A DNA stretch of 64,000 bases. Source: an uncultured Lachnospiraceae bacterium (GTDB lineage Bacteria > Bacillota > Clostridia > Lachnospirales > Lachnospiraceae). The notes below the pieces were generated by a model. It saw nothing but the letters and a program-made list of their open reading frames with translations, was not told where the DNA came from and searched no databases. This document shows, one piece after another, positions 54,083 through 62,390 of this stretch. Both the position numbers and the translations under genes were made by a program. Where the stretch lies: contig CAMXIK010000015.1 in assembly GCA_947243855.1 (NCBI GenBank), positions 1-64,000 on the forward strand, written 5' to 3'. Each line of letters starts with the position of its first letter. Position 1 is the first letter of the stretch.

Positions 54083-54223
54083 TTTTTCCTCCATGTCAAA
54101 GCAGTTACCTGCGACGACACGCGCCGGAAACCGCAAGTTCCGAATCTCCGGCTGCGATTAAGGCATATTCTGCCAACTCCTTATATAGATTTTATGCAGA
54201 AAGAAGGAAAAATATTTCAGAAT

Positions 54224-54251
54224 TTGTTTTTTTTCTCAAAAATGGTACAAT
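54224..54251 (+). promoter_or_regulatory. Promoter of the AP2-domain gene
   Basis: TTGTTT and TACAAT with a 16-nt spacer, about 30 nt before the start codon. Confidence 0.5.
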
Positions 54252-54282
54252 AAGAAAAAGAAAAAGGAAAGGACAGTCTTCC

Positions 54283-55080
54283 ATGAATCAGCCATTAGCG
54301 GGCGTTTACACGGCAAAACGCAAAGATGGTTCCACGTATTTCCGCGCCTCGTTAACTTATCGCAATAAACACATCAGTCTTGGCAGTCATACGGAAAAAG
54401 AAAAAGCGCACGAGATCTACTGTACCGCCTCTGCGCTCTTAAAAGACCCCTCCCTGCGGCTGGAAGATTATCCGGCGGACTCTCCTCTCTCCTTCGCCAA
54501 ATGGGTCTGTCTCGTTAATTTCCGGGACAACGGCATCTATCTTTCCTCGCCTATTTATATCCGCCCCCGGTTTTTTTATTACTATTTTTCACCAAACGAT
54601 TATTTTATCTTTGATAAAGACGACCTGTTCTACTACTCTTCCCGTAAAATTTCCAGACGCGGCGGCCATTACTTCGTAGCGGACTACGGGATGCAGGTCA
54701 ACATCATGAGCCGTTACGGCATCAAAAACTATGCCGTGGAGGGACGGGATTACCGTTTCATCAACGGCAGCCGCAACGATCTTCGCTATGAAAACATTGA
54801 AGTCATCAATAAATTCCACGGCGTAAACGCCATACAGGAAAAGGGACGTACCCTCTACCAAGTAAAAATCCACGTAAAAGGCTATGTCAATGTGGGCACT
54901 TACGCCTCCGAAGCGGAAGCAGCCGTCGCTTACAACAAAGCCATCGACCTGTTAAAAAAAGCCGGCATAGACAAGGCCTACACCCCCAATTATATGGAAG
55001 GGATATCGCCCGACGTCTACGCCGACCTCTATCGTTCTGTTCAGGTAGCCCCAAGCCTTCTGCGCTACCGTTCCGAGTAA
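54283..55080 (+). CDS. AP2/ERF-like DNA-binding protein, two AP2-type domains
   Basis: A 265-residue protein. Residues 1-52 (GVYTAKRKDGSTYFRASLTYR, then GSHTEKEKAHEIY) and 180-235 (GVNAIQEKGRTLYQVKIHVKG, then GTYASEAEAAVAYNKAIDLL) both resemble AP2 domains: three strands and a helix. The middle holds FINGSRNDLRYENIEVIN (about 164-181), like the part that joins HNH and AP2 modules in homing endonucleases, but catalytic His residues of HNH are not visible. It may be a domesticated homing-endonuclease relative acting as regulator. AAAGGA precedes the ATG. The 3' end overlaps the convergent GH25 gene by 16 nt. Confidence 0.7.
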   Translation: MNQPLAGVYTAKRKDGSTYFRASLTYRNKHISLGSHTEKEKAHEIYCTASALLKDPSLRLEDYPADSPLSFAKWVCLVNFRDNGIYLSSPIYIRPRFFYYYFSPNDYFIFDKDDLFYYSSRKISRRGGHYFVADYGMQVNIMSRYGIKNYAVEGRDYRFINGSRNDLRYENIEVINKFHGVNAIQEKGRTLYQVKIHVKGYVNVGTYASEAEAAVAYNKAIDLLKKAGIDKAYTPNYMEGISPDVYADLYRSVQVAPSLLRYRSE

Positions 55081-56255
55081 TTGACAAAACAGATATTTAA
55101 GTCTGCTCCGCCGTCTATTCCGTTTACCACGCCGTCCGTATTGTACTGCCACATGGCATACCGGTAAGGATAATCGGGGATTTCCTCTTCTTGGGAAAGC
55201 CATACGTCGTAATCTTGCAGCTTCGTCATATCGATCTCTTTGATCAGCCACTCTTTATCCCCATAAATCATAGGCACGTAGCCTGCCGCCCGAATCCCTT
55301 CCAAGAAAGAAGTGGTCACTGTGGTTTTATCTTCCCGGCTCAGTCCTTCAATCCGCGATTTATCGTTTGATACAAAACCCATATTAAAGGCCACCGGATA
55401 TTTGACATGAGCCCTGTAAGGTTCCAGATTCTGCGCCACAAAGTTAGCCTCCTGAACGGCCTCGTCCGGCGTAATGGCTTGGGAATAAAAGTAAATCCCT
55501 ACGTCAAGCTGGGCTTCGATGGCGCCTTCTATATTTTCCTTAAAATTCTCATCCAGCGTGATCTGGCCTGTGCTGTAACCGCGGCTTCCCAGACGGATCA
55601 TCACATAATCCACCCCTGCCGCTTTAATTCTCGGAAAGGAAACCTTTCCCGTGTGCTTGGAGATGTCCACGCCCACATAGGAAGTCTTTCTGCCGTTCTC
55701 CATATACCGTTTCAGTCCGGCCTTATCCTCCATCTTCGTGAAATCAAAGGTATTCTTTGTGAGATAGGGACTGATCAGCACCCACTCCTCCGTGCCGTCG
55801 CGGTTTGTAATCAGGGTATGCTTGCCGTCCGTAGCCGGGTCGTTCTGTGCTTCCTCTTCCTTCTGCCGCTCTTCTTCCATCTCACGCTCCAGCTTCTCCG
55901 TAAACGGGTTCTTGGAGGTCTCTGCCCCCGACCCTTCCGCAGCAGCTTCCTCCAGATTCTCTTCCTCCTTCGGATACATGTCCCAGAAGTCGAGGTCTTC
56001 CGCCCGAAGCTTCGGCTTTTCCCCCGCTTCTTCTCCTTCCAAAGCTTCTCCCGCCGCAAGCTCCTTTGCCTGCGTTTCCTCCTCTTTCTGCTCCTGTACT
56101 TCCTGTAAATACTCGCTGCCGCCGCGCTTTCTATCGTTGCCATTAAATACGGCAAACAAAACGATCAAAACGAAAGCCGTCACGCCGATTACCATATAGA
56201 TCACGGAGGGCCCTATGCCCCCTCCTCCCATTTCCTCTTCACCGGGTAATTTCAT
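55065..56255 (-). CDS. Membrane-anchored GH25-like protein lacking catalytic acids
   Basis: A 396-residue protein: one membrane helix (VIYMVIGVTAFVLIVLFAVF, 18-37), an acidic Glu-rich stalk (about 50-140), then a glycoside hydrolase family 25 fold (from about 193; GVDISKHTGKVSFPRIK, RLGSRGYSTG, GIYFYSQAI, MWQYNTDG). The first active-site Asp (197) is kept. In the catalytic D-x-E strand, where relatives read FDME, this protein reads FNMG at 290-293, so the acid/base pair is gone. It is likely a muramyl-binding pseudoenzyme, or a failing gene. The codons were checked in the DNA. Confidence 0.83.
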   Translation of the reverse strand: MKLPGEEEMGGGGIGPSVIYMVIGVTAFVLIVLFAVFNGNDRKRGGSEYLQEVQEQKEEETQAKELAAGEALEGEEAGEKPKLRAEDLDFWDMYPKEEENLEEAAAEGSGAETSKNPFTEKLEREMEEERQKEEEAQNDPATDGKHTLITNRDGTEEWVLISPYLTKNTFDFTKMEDKAGLKRYMENGRKTSYVGVDISKHTGKVSFPRIKAAGVDYVMIRLGSRGYSTGQITLDENFKENIEGAIEAQLDVGIYFYSQAITPDEAVQEANFVAQNLEPYRAHVKYPVAFNMGFVSNDKSRIEGLSREDKTTVTTSFLEGIRAAGYVPMIYGDKEWLIKEIDMTKLQDYDVWLSQEEEIPDYPYRYAMWQYNTDGVVNGIDGGADLNICFVNYSER

Positions 56256-56371
56256 GACAAACGCATCCCTCTTTCCTGCAAACCAAAACTTATTTTTCTT
56301 CTTTGGAGATCATATCATGTTCTGTCGAAATTGGCAATGGCATGGAGGAACTGCCGCGCTTGTCCTCTTCT

Positions 56372-58345
56372 CTACAGCAGCGTATCGTCTCGCAGTATTT
56401 CCTGCAAATCGCATTGTAAAAGGCGCTTTCCGCCCATATAATAGGCAAGCGAGACAAATCCCGCTGTAACGGCGGCAAACAGTAAAATGGGGAAAATTGG
56501 AGCCTCCCGCCAAAATACTGCCGGCTCTAAATAGCTTGCCGTCACACAAAACTGCGCAAACAGCGCCGTAAGAGGGAGCGTAATCAAAAACGGCCTCCCG
56601 GCAGTCACAAAGGCTTCGATGCAAAATAGCTTTCTCATTTCCCGCGGCGTCAATCCGATCGACAGATATCTCGCAAATTCCCGTTTTCTCTGATGGAGAA
56701 ATCCCAGCGTATTCCCAAAAACGTTGGCGATTCCAATCAGGGCAAGCAGCGCGCAGAAAGCCCCTGAAATCACCTTCATTCCCAGCATCAAATTATCGTT
56801 TGCAAGCCTTTCCTGTATACGGTTTTCACTGACAGCTTCATATTGGGGAAAGACAATTTTACCGATCTCTTTTTCCAAACTGTCGAGCTGCAAAAGCCCG
56901 TCTCCCTCCTTTGCCAAAATACGGATATAACTGTCTGGTTCCGCTTCCCCAATCTGCCCTGCCTTTTCCTTCCAGAGCTTGAGCGGCATAAAAAAGACGA
57001 GCGCATAATCCTGATATTCCTCCCGCAGCGCGGGGACAGTCTGCGTGTAAGCCAAAACTGGAATTTCTATTCCAGTCTCATTTTCACCGTCCGGACAAAG
57101 AAAAGCAGTCTGGCTGTCCTCCTTCACAAAAGGCACATAAGCGGGATAGCGGAAATTACTGTGAATGCTGTCCCAAATTTGATTGAGCGCCACCGCTCCC
57201 CCAAGACCCGGCTCCGCGCCAATCTGCGAGCAGAACCTTAAGAAGCTGTCGTCATCCAAAATAACGATAGGCGCATCGACCCGGAACTTCCCTTCTGTTT
57301 CCGTCTGTCCTGAAACTGCCCCAAAACCGCCCAGCGCCGCCAATTCGCCGCTTTGTAATTCTGCTGGCAGAACCATCGCCGCCTGCGCCTTTTGATACAC
57401 CGTCATATCAGACACACCCGAAACCGCCTGCAGTTCTTCTGTCAACCCAAAGTCCGCTATTTCCGTATTCTTTACCGTCACCATGATATCCCAGACATCC
57501 TGATACCGCTCAAAATAGGTGTATCGGGTGCTGATATCGCCCAGCGTAGTAAGCACAAGCATGATGCAGAACCCTAAAAAGGACAACAATAAAGAAAACG
57601 TGGAGATCCGCAGCGATTTTCTCTGGGCTTTCAGAGCGTTTCCGGCAAGCTCCCCTTCCATGCCAAACAGCCCGGCCAGCATTCGGGAATGTTTCCTTTT
57701 TTTCATCTGGAAACCGCCCGCATCCCGGATCGCCTCAAGGGGCGTCATTTTGCTCAGTTTCCTTGCAGGTATCCAAGCGGAAACCAATACGGTAAACCCA
57801 GAAAGTAAAATCGTAAAGGCAAACAACAGCGGATGATAGCGAAAGACCGCCTGATGCCGTCCCGCCACATCAGCGGCAAACAAATTCACTGCCCCGACCG
57901 CACCCCAGCCAATTACGATACCGATAAGCGCGCCAAGGCTCATCGGCAGCAGGCTCAAAACCGCCGCTTCCTGCAGCAGACACACCCTGATCTGACGCGG
58001 CGTGGCTCCGATGCTCGACAAAATACCGAATTGATGGATTCTGGCATTCATAGACACTTCAAAGGAATTACGGATTATAAAAATCAATGACAGCACGACA
58101 ATCGCTAAGACCGCCAAATACATCATGAGCAGCATGGGCATCGCCCCGTTTTGCAAATCGTTAGCGGGACTGCTGCGCCATTCGCCCTCCTCCAACGCGA
58201 CTTTCTCCACTTCATAAACCCATAAATTATAAGCTATGACGCACAGCAGGGATAAAAACATCGTGGCCGCCAGAGCCGCCGCCATAACAGACCTCCCGGA
58301 AGCGCGGTTGTTTTTGAGATAGCTCCTAGAATAATCCTTCCACAT
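56372..58345 (-). CDS. FtsX-family ABC permease of the second system
   Basis: A 657-residue permease with the plan of BceB-like exporters: a first helix, three helices with FGILSSIGATPRQIRVCLLQEA (broken at SIGATP), a fourth pair and an outside domain of about 200 residues, then three C-terminal helices with RYLSIGLTPREMRKL. The ATG at 58345 has GGAGG 8 nt upstream and follows the ATPase stop by 5 nt. BceB-type exporters free lipid II cycle intermediates from antibiotics and signal to the kinase; this role is inferred. Confidence 0.9.
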   Translation of the reverse strand: MWKDYSRSYLKNNRASGRSVMAAALAATMFLSLLCVIAYNLWVYEVEKVALEEGEWRSSPANDLQNGAMPMLLMMYLAVLAIVVLSLIFIIRNSFEVSMNARIHQFGILSSIGATPRQIRVCLLQEAAVLSLLPMSLGALIGIVIGWGAVGAVNLFAADVAGRHQAVFRYHPLLFAFTILLSGFTVLVSAWIPARKLSKMTPLEAIRDAGGFQMKKRKHSRMLAGLFGMEGELAGNALKAQRKSLRISTFSLLLSFLGFCIMLVLTTLGDISTRYTYFERYQDVWDIMVTVKNTEIADFGLTEELQAVSGVSDMTVYQKAQAAMVLPAELQSGELAALGGFGAVSGQTETEGKFRVDAPIVILDDDSFLRFCSQIGAEPGLGGAVALNQIWDSIHSNFRYPAYVPFVKEDSQTAFLCPDGENETGIEIPVLAYTQTVPALREEYQDYALVFFMPLKLWKEKAGQIGEAEPDSYIRILAKEGDGLLQLDSLEKEIGKIVFPQYEAVSENRIQERLANDNLMLGMKVISGAFCALLALIGIANVFGNTLGFLHQRKREFARYLSIGLTPREMRKLFCIEAFVTAGRPFLITLPLTALFAQFCVTASYLEPAVFWREAPIFPILLFAAVTAGFVSLAYYMGGKRLLQCDLQEILRDDTLL

Positions 58346-58350
58346 CCCGC

Positions 58351-59031
58351 TCACCTCCGTTTCTGATCGCTGATAATTTGTCCGTCTTCTATGGTCACAA
58401 TACGGTCGGCTTCCAACGCAATTTTTTCATCATGCGTGATCAAAAGAATGGTCTGCTTCCAGTTCCGGTTCGACAGCTTTAACAGATCCATAATTTCCCT
58501 CGCGTTTCTCCGATCAAGATTTCCGGTCGGTTCATCGGCAAAAAGAATCGCCGGACGGTAAATCAAAGACCTAGCGATCGCCGCTCTCTGCTGTTGTCCC
58601 CCCGACAACTGGCTCGGCATATGCTCCATTTTATCCGCGATCCCCAGTGCGCTTACAATCGTTTCCAAATAAGCCGCATCCGGCTTTCGTTTGTCCAAAA
58701 GCATCGGCATCAGAATATTTTTTTCCACGGTCAACGTCGGAATCAAATTATAAAACTGATAGATCAATCCTACTTTTCTTCTTCTGAAAATAGCGGCTTC
58801 TGCGGCATTCAGTTTGCCAAGCTCAACGCCGTCCACCGTCACGGAGCCTCTTGTAGGCTTGTCCACGCTTCCGAGAATATGCAGGAGCGTCGACTTGCCT
58901 GAGCCGGACGCCCCGACGATCGCCACAAACTCTCCCTTTTCCACAGATAAATCGACGCCCTTCAAAGCGGCAACCTGATTTTCCCCTTTTCCGAACACTT
59001 TTTCAACGCCTTCGCATCTGAGTATTTCCAT
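58351..59031 (-). CDS. ABC transporter ATP-binding protein of the second system
   Basis: A 226-residue MacB-type ATPase: Walker A GASGSGKST (about 39-47), signature LSGGQQQRAAIARSL (about 141-155), Walker [16 protein letters not shown], His switch LITHDEK. GGAGG precedes the ATG. It lies 56 nt after the kinase gene; that gap carries direct repeats and a -10 box. Confidence 0.94.
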   Translation of the reverse strand: MEILRCEGVEKVFGKGENQVAALKGVDLSVEKGEFVAIVGASGSGKSTLLHILGSVDKPTRGSVTVDGVELGKLNAAEAAIFRRRKVGLIYQFYNLIPTLTVEKNILMPMLLDKRKPDAAYLETIVSALGIADKMEHMPSQLSGGQQQRAAIARSLIYRPAILFADEPTGNLDRRNAREIMDLLKLSNRNWKQTILLITHDEKIALEADRIVTIEDGQIISDQKRR

Positions 59032-59063
59032 ATTGTCAATTCCTCCTTTTTTCCTTTGCGGCT

Positions 59064-59095
59064 ATTTTAGCAGAGGAAAGTGACATTTCAGTGAC
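59064..59095 (-). promoter_or_regulatory. Direct repeats and -10 box before the second ABC genes
   Basis: On the minus strand GTCACT occurs twice, 11 nt apart (59079-59095 on the plus strand as AGTGAC copies), followed by TAAAAT (59064-59069). This is the usual arrangement for an OmpR-type activator replacing a -35 box. Confidence 0.6.
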
Positions 59096-59987
59096 TATAG
59101 AAACACAGTTCAAAACAAGCGCCGCCCTCCGGTAAATTGTACGCGCGAAGAATCCCGTTCTGCATTTCCACAACTTCCTTTGCAATCGAAAGCCCGATTC
59201 CGACCCCTTTATTCTTGACCCGTTTTCCGCGATAAAACCGCTCAAACAAATGAGGCAGATCCTCTTTTAAGAAGCCTTCCCCCTCATCCCATATCCGAAT
59301 CTGCGTATAGAGCGGGTTCTCTTCATAAAAGCAGTGTACCGTCGTGCCCGTTTCGGCAGCCTCCAAGCAGTTCTTCATCAGATTGATAACCGCCTCCATC
59401 GTCCATTCCAAATCCGCATTGATCTTTGCCTCTCCCATTTCCGGAACATCGATCGCAATGCCTTTTTTGACGGACAGCTCATATAAATTATCCGCCGCCA
59501 TCATAAGCAGGGTAAAGACGTCTGTTGGTTTCCTATCAAGGGCAAGCGTTCCCGAATCAATGCGGGATAAGAGCAACAGCGACTCCTCCAAACGCATAAG
59601 CCTTCCGATCTGACGCTCTATCCTCGAAGCATAGGGTTCCCCCATCTCTTCCTTCGCCATCTGGACGGACAACGAAATAGCTGTAATCGGCGTTTTGAGC
59701 TGATGAGCTATGTTAGAGAGATTTTCCGCAAAACAGTTTCTCTGCATAAGCGCGGCGTCCCTTGTCTGGTAAAGCGTGGTTACCGTTTTATAAATCTCAT
59801 CCTGCAATTTGGAAAGTTCATCCTCCGAAGCTTCCATCAAAAGACCCTGACCGCCGGTATTGATCTTCTCCATATAACCGATTAATCGTTTAACGCGGGC
59901 GTCCGATTTCTTACGCCAATCGTAAAAAAGGAGAAAGCACAAGACGCCGCCAGTGATCAATCCCCCAAAATAAATACCTATGTTCAC
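59088..59987 (-). CDS. Sensor histidine kinase of the second system (short N-terminus)
   Basis: A 299-residue kinase with one clear N-terminal hydrophobic helix (IGIYFGGLITGGVLCFLLFY) and no outside sensor domain. The phospho-His is in NIAHQLKTPITAI (about 102-114), the N box in NLMKNCLEA, G1 in IWDEGEGF and G2 in GVGIGLSIAKE. It starts with GTG overlapping the regulator stop by 4 nt. A kinase without its own sensor fits systems where the ABC permease detects the drug. Confidence 0.92.
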   Translation of the reverse strand: MNIGIYFGGLITGGVLCFLLFYDWRKKSDARVKRLIGYMEKINTGGQGLLMEASEDELSKLQDEIYKTVTTLYQTRDAALMQRNCFAENLSNIAHQLKTPITAISLSVQMAKEEMGEPYASRIERQIGRLMRLEESLLLLSRIDSGTLALDRKPTDVFTLLMMAADNLYELSVKKGIAIDVPEMGEAKINADLEWTMEAVINLMKNCLEAAETGTTVHCFYEENPLYTQIRIWDEGEGFLKEDLPHLFERFYRGKRVKNKGVGIGLSIAKEVVEMQNGILRAYNLPEGGACFELCFYSH

Positions 59988-60655
59988 GTTTCCTCCTCCA
60001 TGCGGTAACCGAAGCTTCTGATTGTCTTTAAACAGGTGGGATGCCCTAGCTTTTCCCGCAGCCGCTTCATAGCCACTGACAGGGTATTGTCATTGACGTA
60101 GTTTCCGTTGCTGTCCCATATTGATTCCAGTAACCGCTCCCTTGTCACGGTTCTGCCTTTATTCTGTAATAAAATGACCAAAAGCTGATACTCTATCTGA
60201 CTCACCGTCACTTCTTCTCCCCTGCACAAAACCGCCATTTTATCTGTGTCTACTTGAACCGGCCCGCAGGAAAGATATCCACCCTGCCCGTTTCCCGTCC
60301 GGCGAAGCAGCGCTTCGATACGGGAGTATAGAACTTCCAGTGCAAAAGGTTTGGTCACATAATCGTCCGCCCCGTTTCCAAAACCGGAAACAATATCGCG
60401 GGTATCGCCTCGGACTGTGAGAAAGATAATGGGCAGTTCCTTCCATCGGGAACGCATCCATTTACAAAAATCAGCGCCTCCTCCGTCCGGCATATTCCAA
60501 TCGATCAGTACAAGACCCGGCATGCGGCGCTCCAATTCCTTTCTGCCCTCTTCCAATGTGCCAAACAGGAACACCGTAAATCCCTTCCCGCTCAAATACT
60601 CCTTCACAGTCATGGCAATGGTCTCATCGTCTTCCAAATAAAAAATCTCGGTCAT
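59984..60655 (-). CDS. OmpR-family response regulator of the second system
   Basis: A 223-residue regulator: acidic pocket in FYLEDDE, phospho-Asp in LVLIDWNMPDGGG (about 54), Lys in YVTKPF, and a winged helix from about 130 ending in NTLSVAMKRLREKLG and IRSFGYRM. It leads a compact operon: 4-nt overlap to the kinase, then ATPase and permease. Direct repeats before the ATPase gene are its likely target. Confidence 0.93.
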   Translation of the reverse strand: MTEIFYLEDDETIAMTVKEYLSGKGFTVFLFGTLEEGRKELERRMPGLVLIDWNMPDGGGADFCKWMRSRWKELPIIFLTVRGDTRDIVSGFGNGADDYVTKPFALEVLYSRIEALLRRTGNGQGGYLSCGPVQVDTDKMAVLCRGEEVTVSQIEYQLLVILLQNKGRTVTRERLLESIWDSNGNYVNDNTLSVAMKRLREKLGHPTCLKTIRSFGYRMEEET

Positions 60656-60671
60656 TCCTTCCAGTCTCCTG

Positions 60672-60698
60672 GTTTTTAGTGTGTTTTTAGTTTATAAT
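60672..60698 (+). promoter_or_regulatory. Direct repeats and TATAAT before the alpha/beta hydrolase gene
   Basis: GTTTTTAGT occurs at 60672-60680 and 60683-60691, 11 nt apart, just before a perfect TATAAT (60693-60698). No good -35 is present, so activator dependence is likely. Confidence 0.5.
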
Positions 60699-60702
60699 GT
60701 AA

Positions 60703-60826
60703 TAGCCGCATAGAAAAAGGAAGCGGCAGCGCAGCTGACATTTACTTTTTCTGCGGCATTAACGAGAAAGCGTTTGACGAAGTCAAACAATGAGTGCGTA
60801 AGCACGGGCTTTCGAGTATTAATACC
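60703..60826. repeat. Folded intergenic element (long hairpin plus three-way junction)
   Basis: Arms GCCGCA-GAAAAAG (60705-60719, 2-nt bulge) and CTTTTTCTGCGGC (60745-60757) form a 13-bp stem. Next, GAAAGC/GCTTTC (60766-60813) closes a junction with two perfect hairpins, GTTTGAC/GTCAAAC and GTGC/GCAC. It encodes no protein and occupies most of the gap before the hydrolase gene. It may be a mobile repeat of the REP or MITE kind or a leader RNA. Confidence 0.6.
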
Positions 60827-60846
60827 AAATCAGAAAGGCACCCTCC

Positions 60847-61680
60847 ATGAAAGATTCCACACGCGAAGCCCTCAGCTACTTTGAGCTATACAGAAAAATG
60901 CTCTGTGTAAAAAAAGAGATCACACCCCAACCAATCATATTTGGCGATGACCCGCAGCAATATTTATTATATTATGAACCCGAAAACATAACAAGCGACA
61001 AAGTGATTGTCTGGGTGCATGGCGGCGGTTGGAATGCTGGATCGCCGAAACTATTTGATTTTGTCGGACAGTGCGCCGCCAAAAATGGATACCGTTTTTT
61101 CTCCCTTGGGTACAGGCTGTCTCCCAAAAACAAATATCCCTGTCAGATCGAGGATGTGTGCAAAGGATATTGCGCGGCAGTCGATTTTATGATGATAAAG
61201 AAAATGAATCATACAAAGATCGTGATATCCGGCCCCTCCGCCGGCGCGCATTTATCCGCCCTTCTCTGCTACAGCCAAAAAGTACAAAAAGAATTTAACG
61301 TCGATCTGTCCCATGTAATCGGCTTTATCGGCGTGGGCGGCCCTTACTGCTTTTCCGAAAAAGATTCCTTATCCGTAAGGCTTCTGCTAAACCAATTGTT
61401 TGCAAAAGGCTATGACAGAACGCAGGGCGAGCCGTGCGCGCTTATGACGAAAAGCGATATTCCTATGCTTCTTATCCAAAGTAAGCATGACGGGTTGATC
61501 TCCTACTCCTGTGCGGAGGAATTTTATAAAAAAGCGATACGTCTTGGAAATTCTTGCGAGCTTTATTCGGTGACAGATAAAAGGGACACGCACTCGTGGT
61601 ATACAGCGGGAATGTTTCTGGAAACAAGGGAGACGAATCGGGGATTAGATAAATTCTTTTCGTGGATAGAGAATATATAA
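60847..61680 (+). CDS. Alpha/beta hydrolase (esterase/lipase-like)
   Basis: A 277-residue hydrolase of the hormone-sensitive-lipase or carboxylesterase kind. The oxyanion motif is HGGGW (about residues 58-62), the nucleophile Ser is in SGPSAGAHL (about 123-131), the Asp in SKHDGLI and the His in DTHSWYT. There is no signal peptide. Substrates are probably small esters. The 5' untranslated region holds the folded element at 60703-60826. Confidence 0.87.
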   Translation: MKDSTREALSYFELYRKMLCVKKEITPQPIIFGDDPQQYLLYYEPENITSDKVIVWVHGGGWNAGSPKLFDFVGQCAAKNGYRFFSLGYRLSPKNKYPCQIEDVCKGYCAAVDFMMIKKMNHTKIVISGPSAGAHLSALLCYSQKVQKEFNVDLSHVIGFIGVGGPYCFSEKDSLSVRLLLNQLFAKGYDRTQGEPCALMTKSDIPMLLIQSKHDGLISYSCAEEFYKKAIRLGNSCELYSVTDKRDTHSWYTAGMFLETRETNRGLDKFFSWIENI

Positions 61681-61692
61681 TTCAGGATTAGA

Positions 61693-61721
61693 TTGTTTTC
61701 TAGCTAGAATTTACATATAAT
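61693..61721 (+). promoter_or_regulatory. Promoter of the Phd/Doc-like operon
   Basis: TTGTTT and a perfect TATAAT with a 17-nt spacer, 27 nt before the antitoxin start. Confidence 0.7.
61698..61709. promoter_or_regulatory. 12-bp palindromic operator in the Phd/Doc promoter
   Basis: TTCTAGCTAGAA is perfectly symmetric and lies in the spacer beside the -35 box, fitting antitoxin autorepression. Confidence 0.65.
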
Positions 61722-61747
61722 ATATACGAAAGCGAGGTGCCTATAAA

Positions 61748-61990
61748 ATGACAATAGATACAAACACAATGATTTCAATTACAGAAGCAAATCAAAATTT
61801 CTCAAAAGTAGCAAAAGTAGTTGACGAACATGGAACGGCGGTTATTCTGAAAAATAATGTGCCCAGATATTTGGTCATTGATTTTAGCAAAGCAGAAAAA
61901 GAAAAGATTGCCAGTAATGAAGATGTATTTGCGATATCTCAACGGTTGATAAAACAGAATGCAGAAGCATATGAGGTTCTTGCAAAATGA
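61748..61990 (+). CDS. Phd/YefM-family antitoxin
   Basis: An 80-residue antitoxin. The N-terminal part (ISITEANQNFSKVAKVVDEHGTAVILKNN) matches the Phd/YefM DNA-binding fold; the C-terminal helix (QRLIKQNAEAYEVLAK) would wrap the toxin. The stop overlaps the toxin start (ATGA). GAGGTG precedes the ATG. Confidence 0.88.
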   Translation: MTIDTNTMISITEANQNFSKVAKVVDEHGTAVILKNNVPRYLVIDFSKAEKEKIASNEDVFAISQRLIKQNAEAYEVLAK

Positions 61991-62364
61991 TTATTTTAAG
62001 CAAAGAACAAGTGCTAAAACTTCATGCAAGTTTAATCGAAGCCACCGGAGGAAGTGACGGTATTCGTGATGAAGGAATGCTGGATCTGGCGATAAATAAT
62101 CCGTTTCAATCATTCAGCGGCAAAGAACTTTATCCAAGTATTCAGGCAAAGGCGGCACGACTTTGTTTTGGATTGGTAAAAAATCATGCAATGTTAGATG
62201 GAAACAAAAGACTTGGCGCGCATGCCATGTTAGTTTTTTTAGCATTAAATGGATATGAATTGTCATACAACCAAAAGGAATTAAGTGATGTAATTCTTGC
62301 ATTGGCATCTGGTGATATTGGTGAAAAGGAAGTCTTACATTGGATTATTAAACACCAACAATAA
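61987..62364 (+). CDS. Doc-like Fic-domain toxin
   Basis: A 125-residue death-on-curing type protein. The active loop reads HAMLDGNKRLGAH from residue 67, keeping the catalytic His and the D-G-N-K-R anion hole of Fic proteins. Doc itself phosphorylates EF-Tu. The Phe of the canonical HxF motif is Met here, a mild change. It follows the antitoxin with a 4-nt overlap. AT-rich composition suggests transfer. Confidence 0.88.
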   Translation: MIILSKEQVLKLHASLIEATGGSDGIRDEGMLDLAINNPFQSFSGKELYPSIQAKAARLCFGLVKNHAMLDGNKRLGAHAMLVFLALNGYELSYNQKELSDVILALASGDIGEKEVLHWIIKHQQ

Positions 62365-62390
62365 ACTTTCATCCTTGCAGGAAAGCAAGT

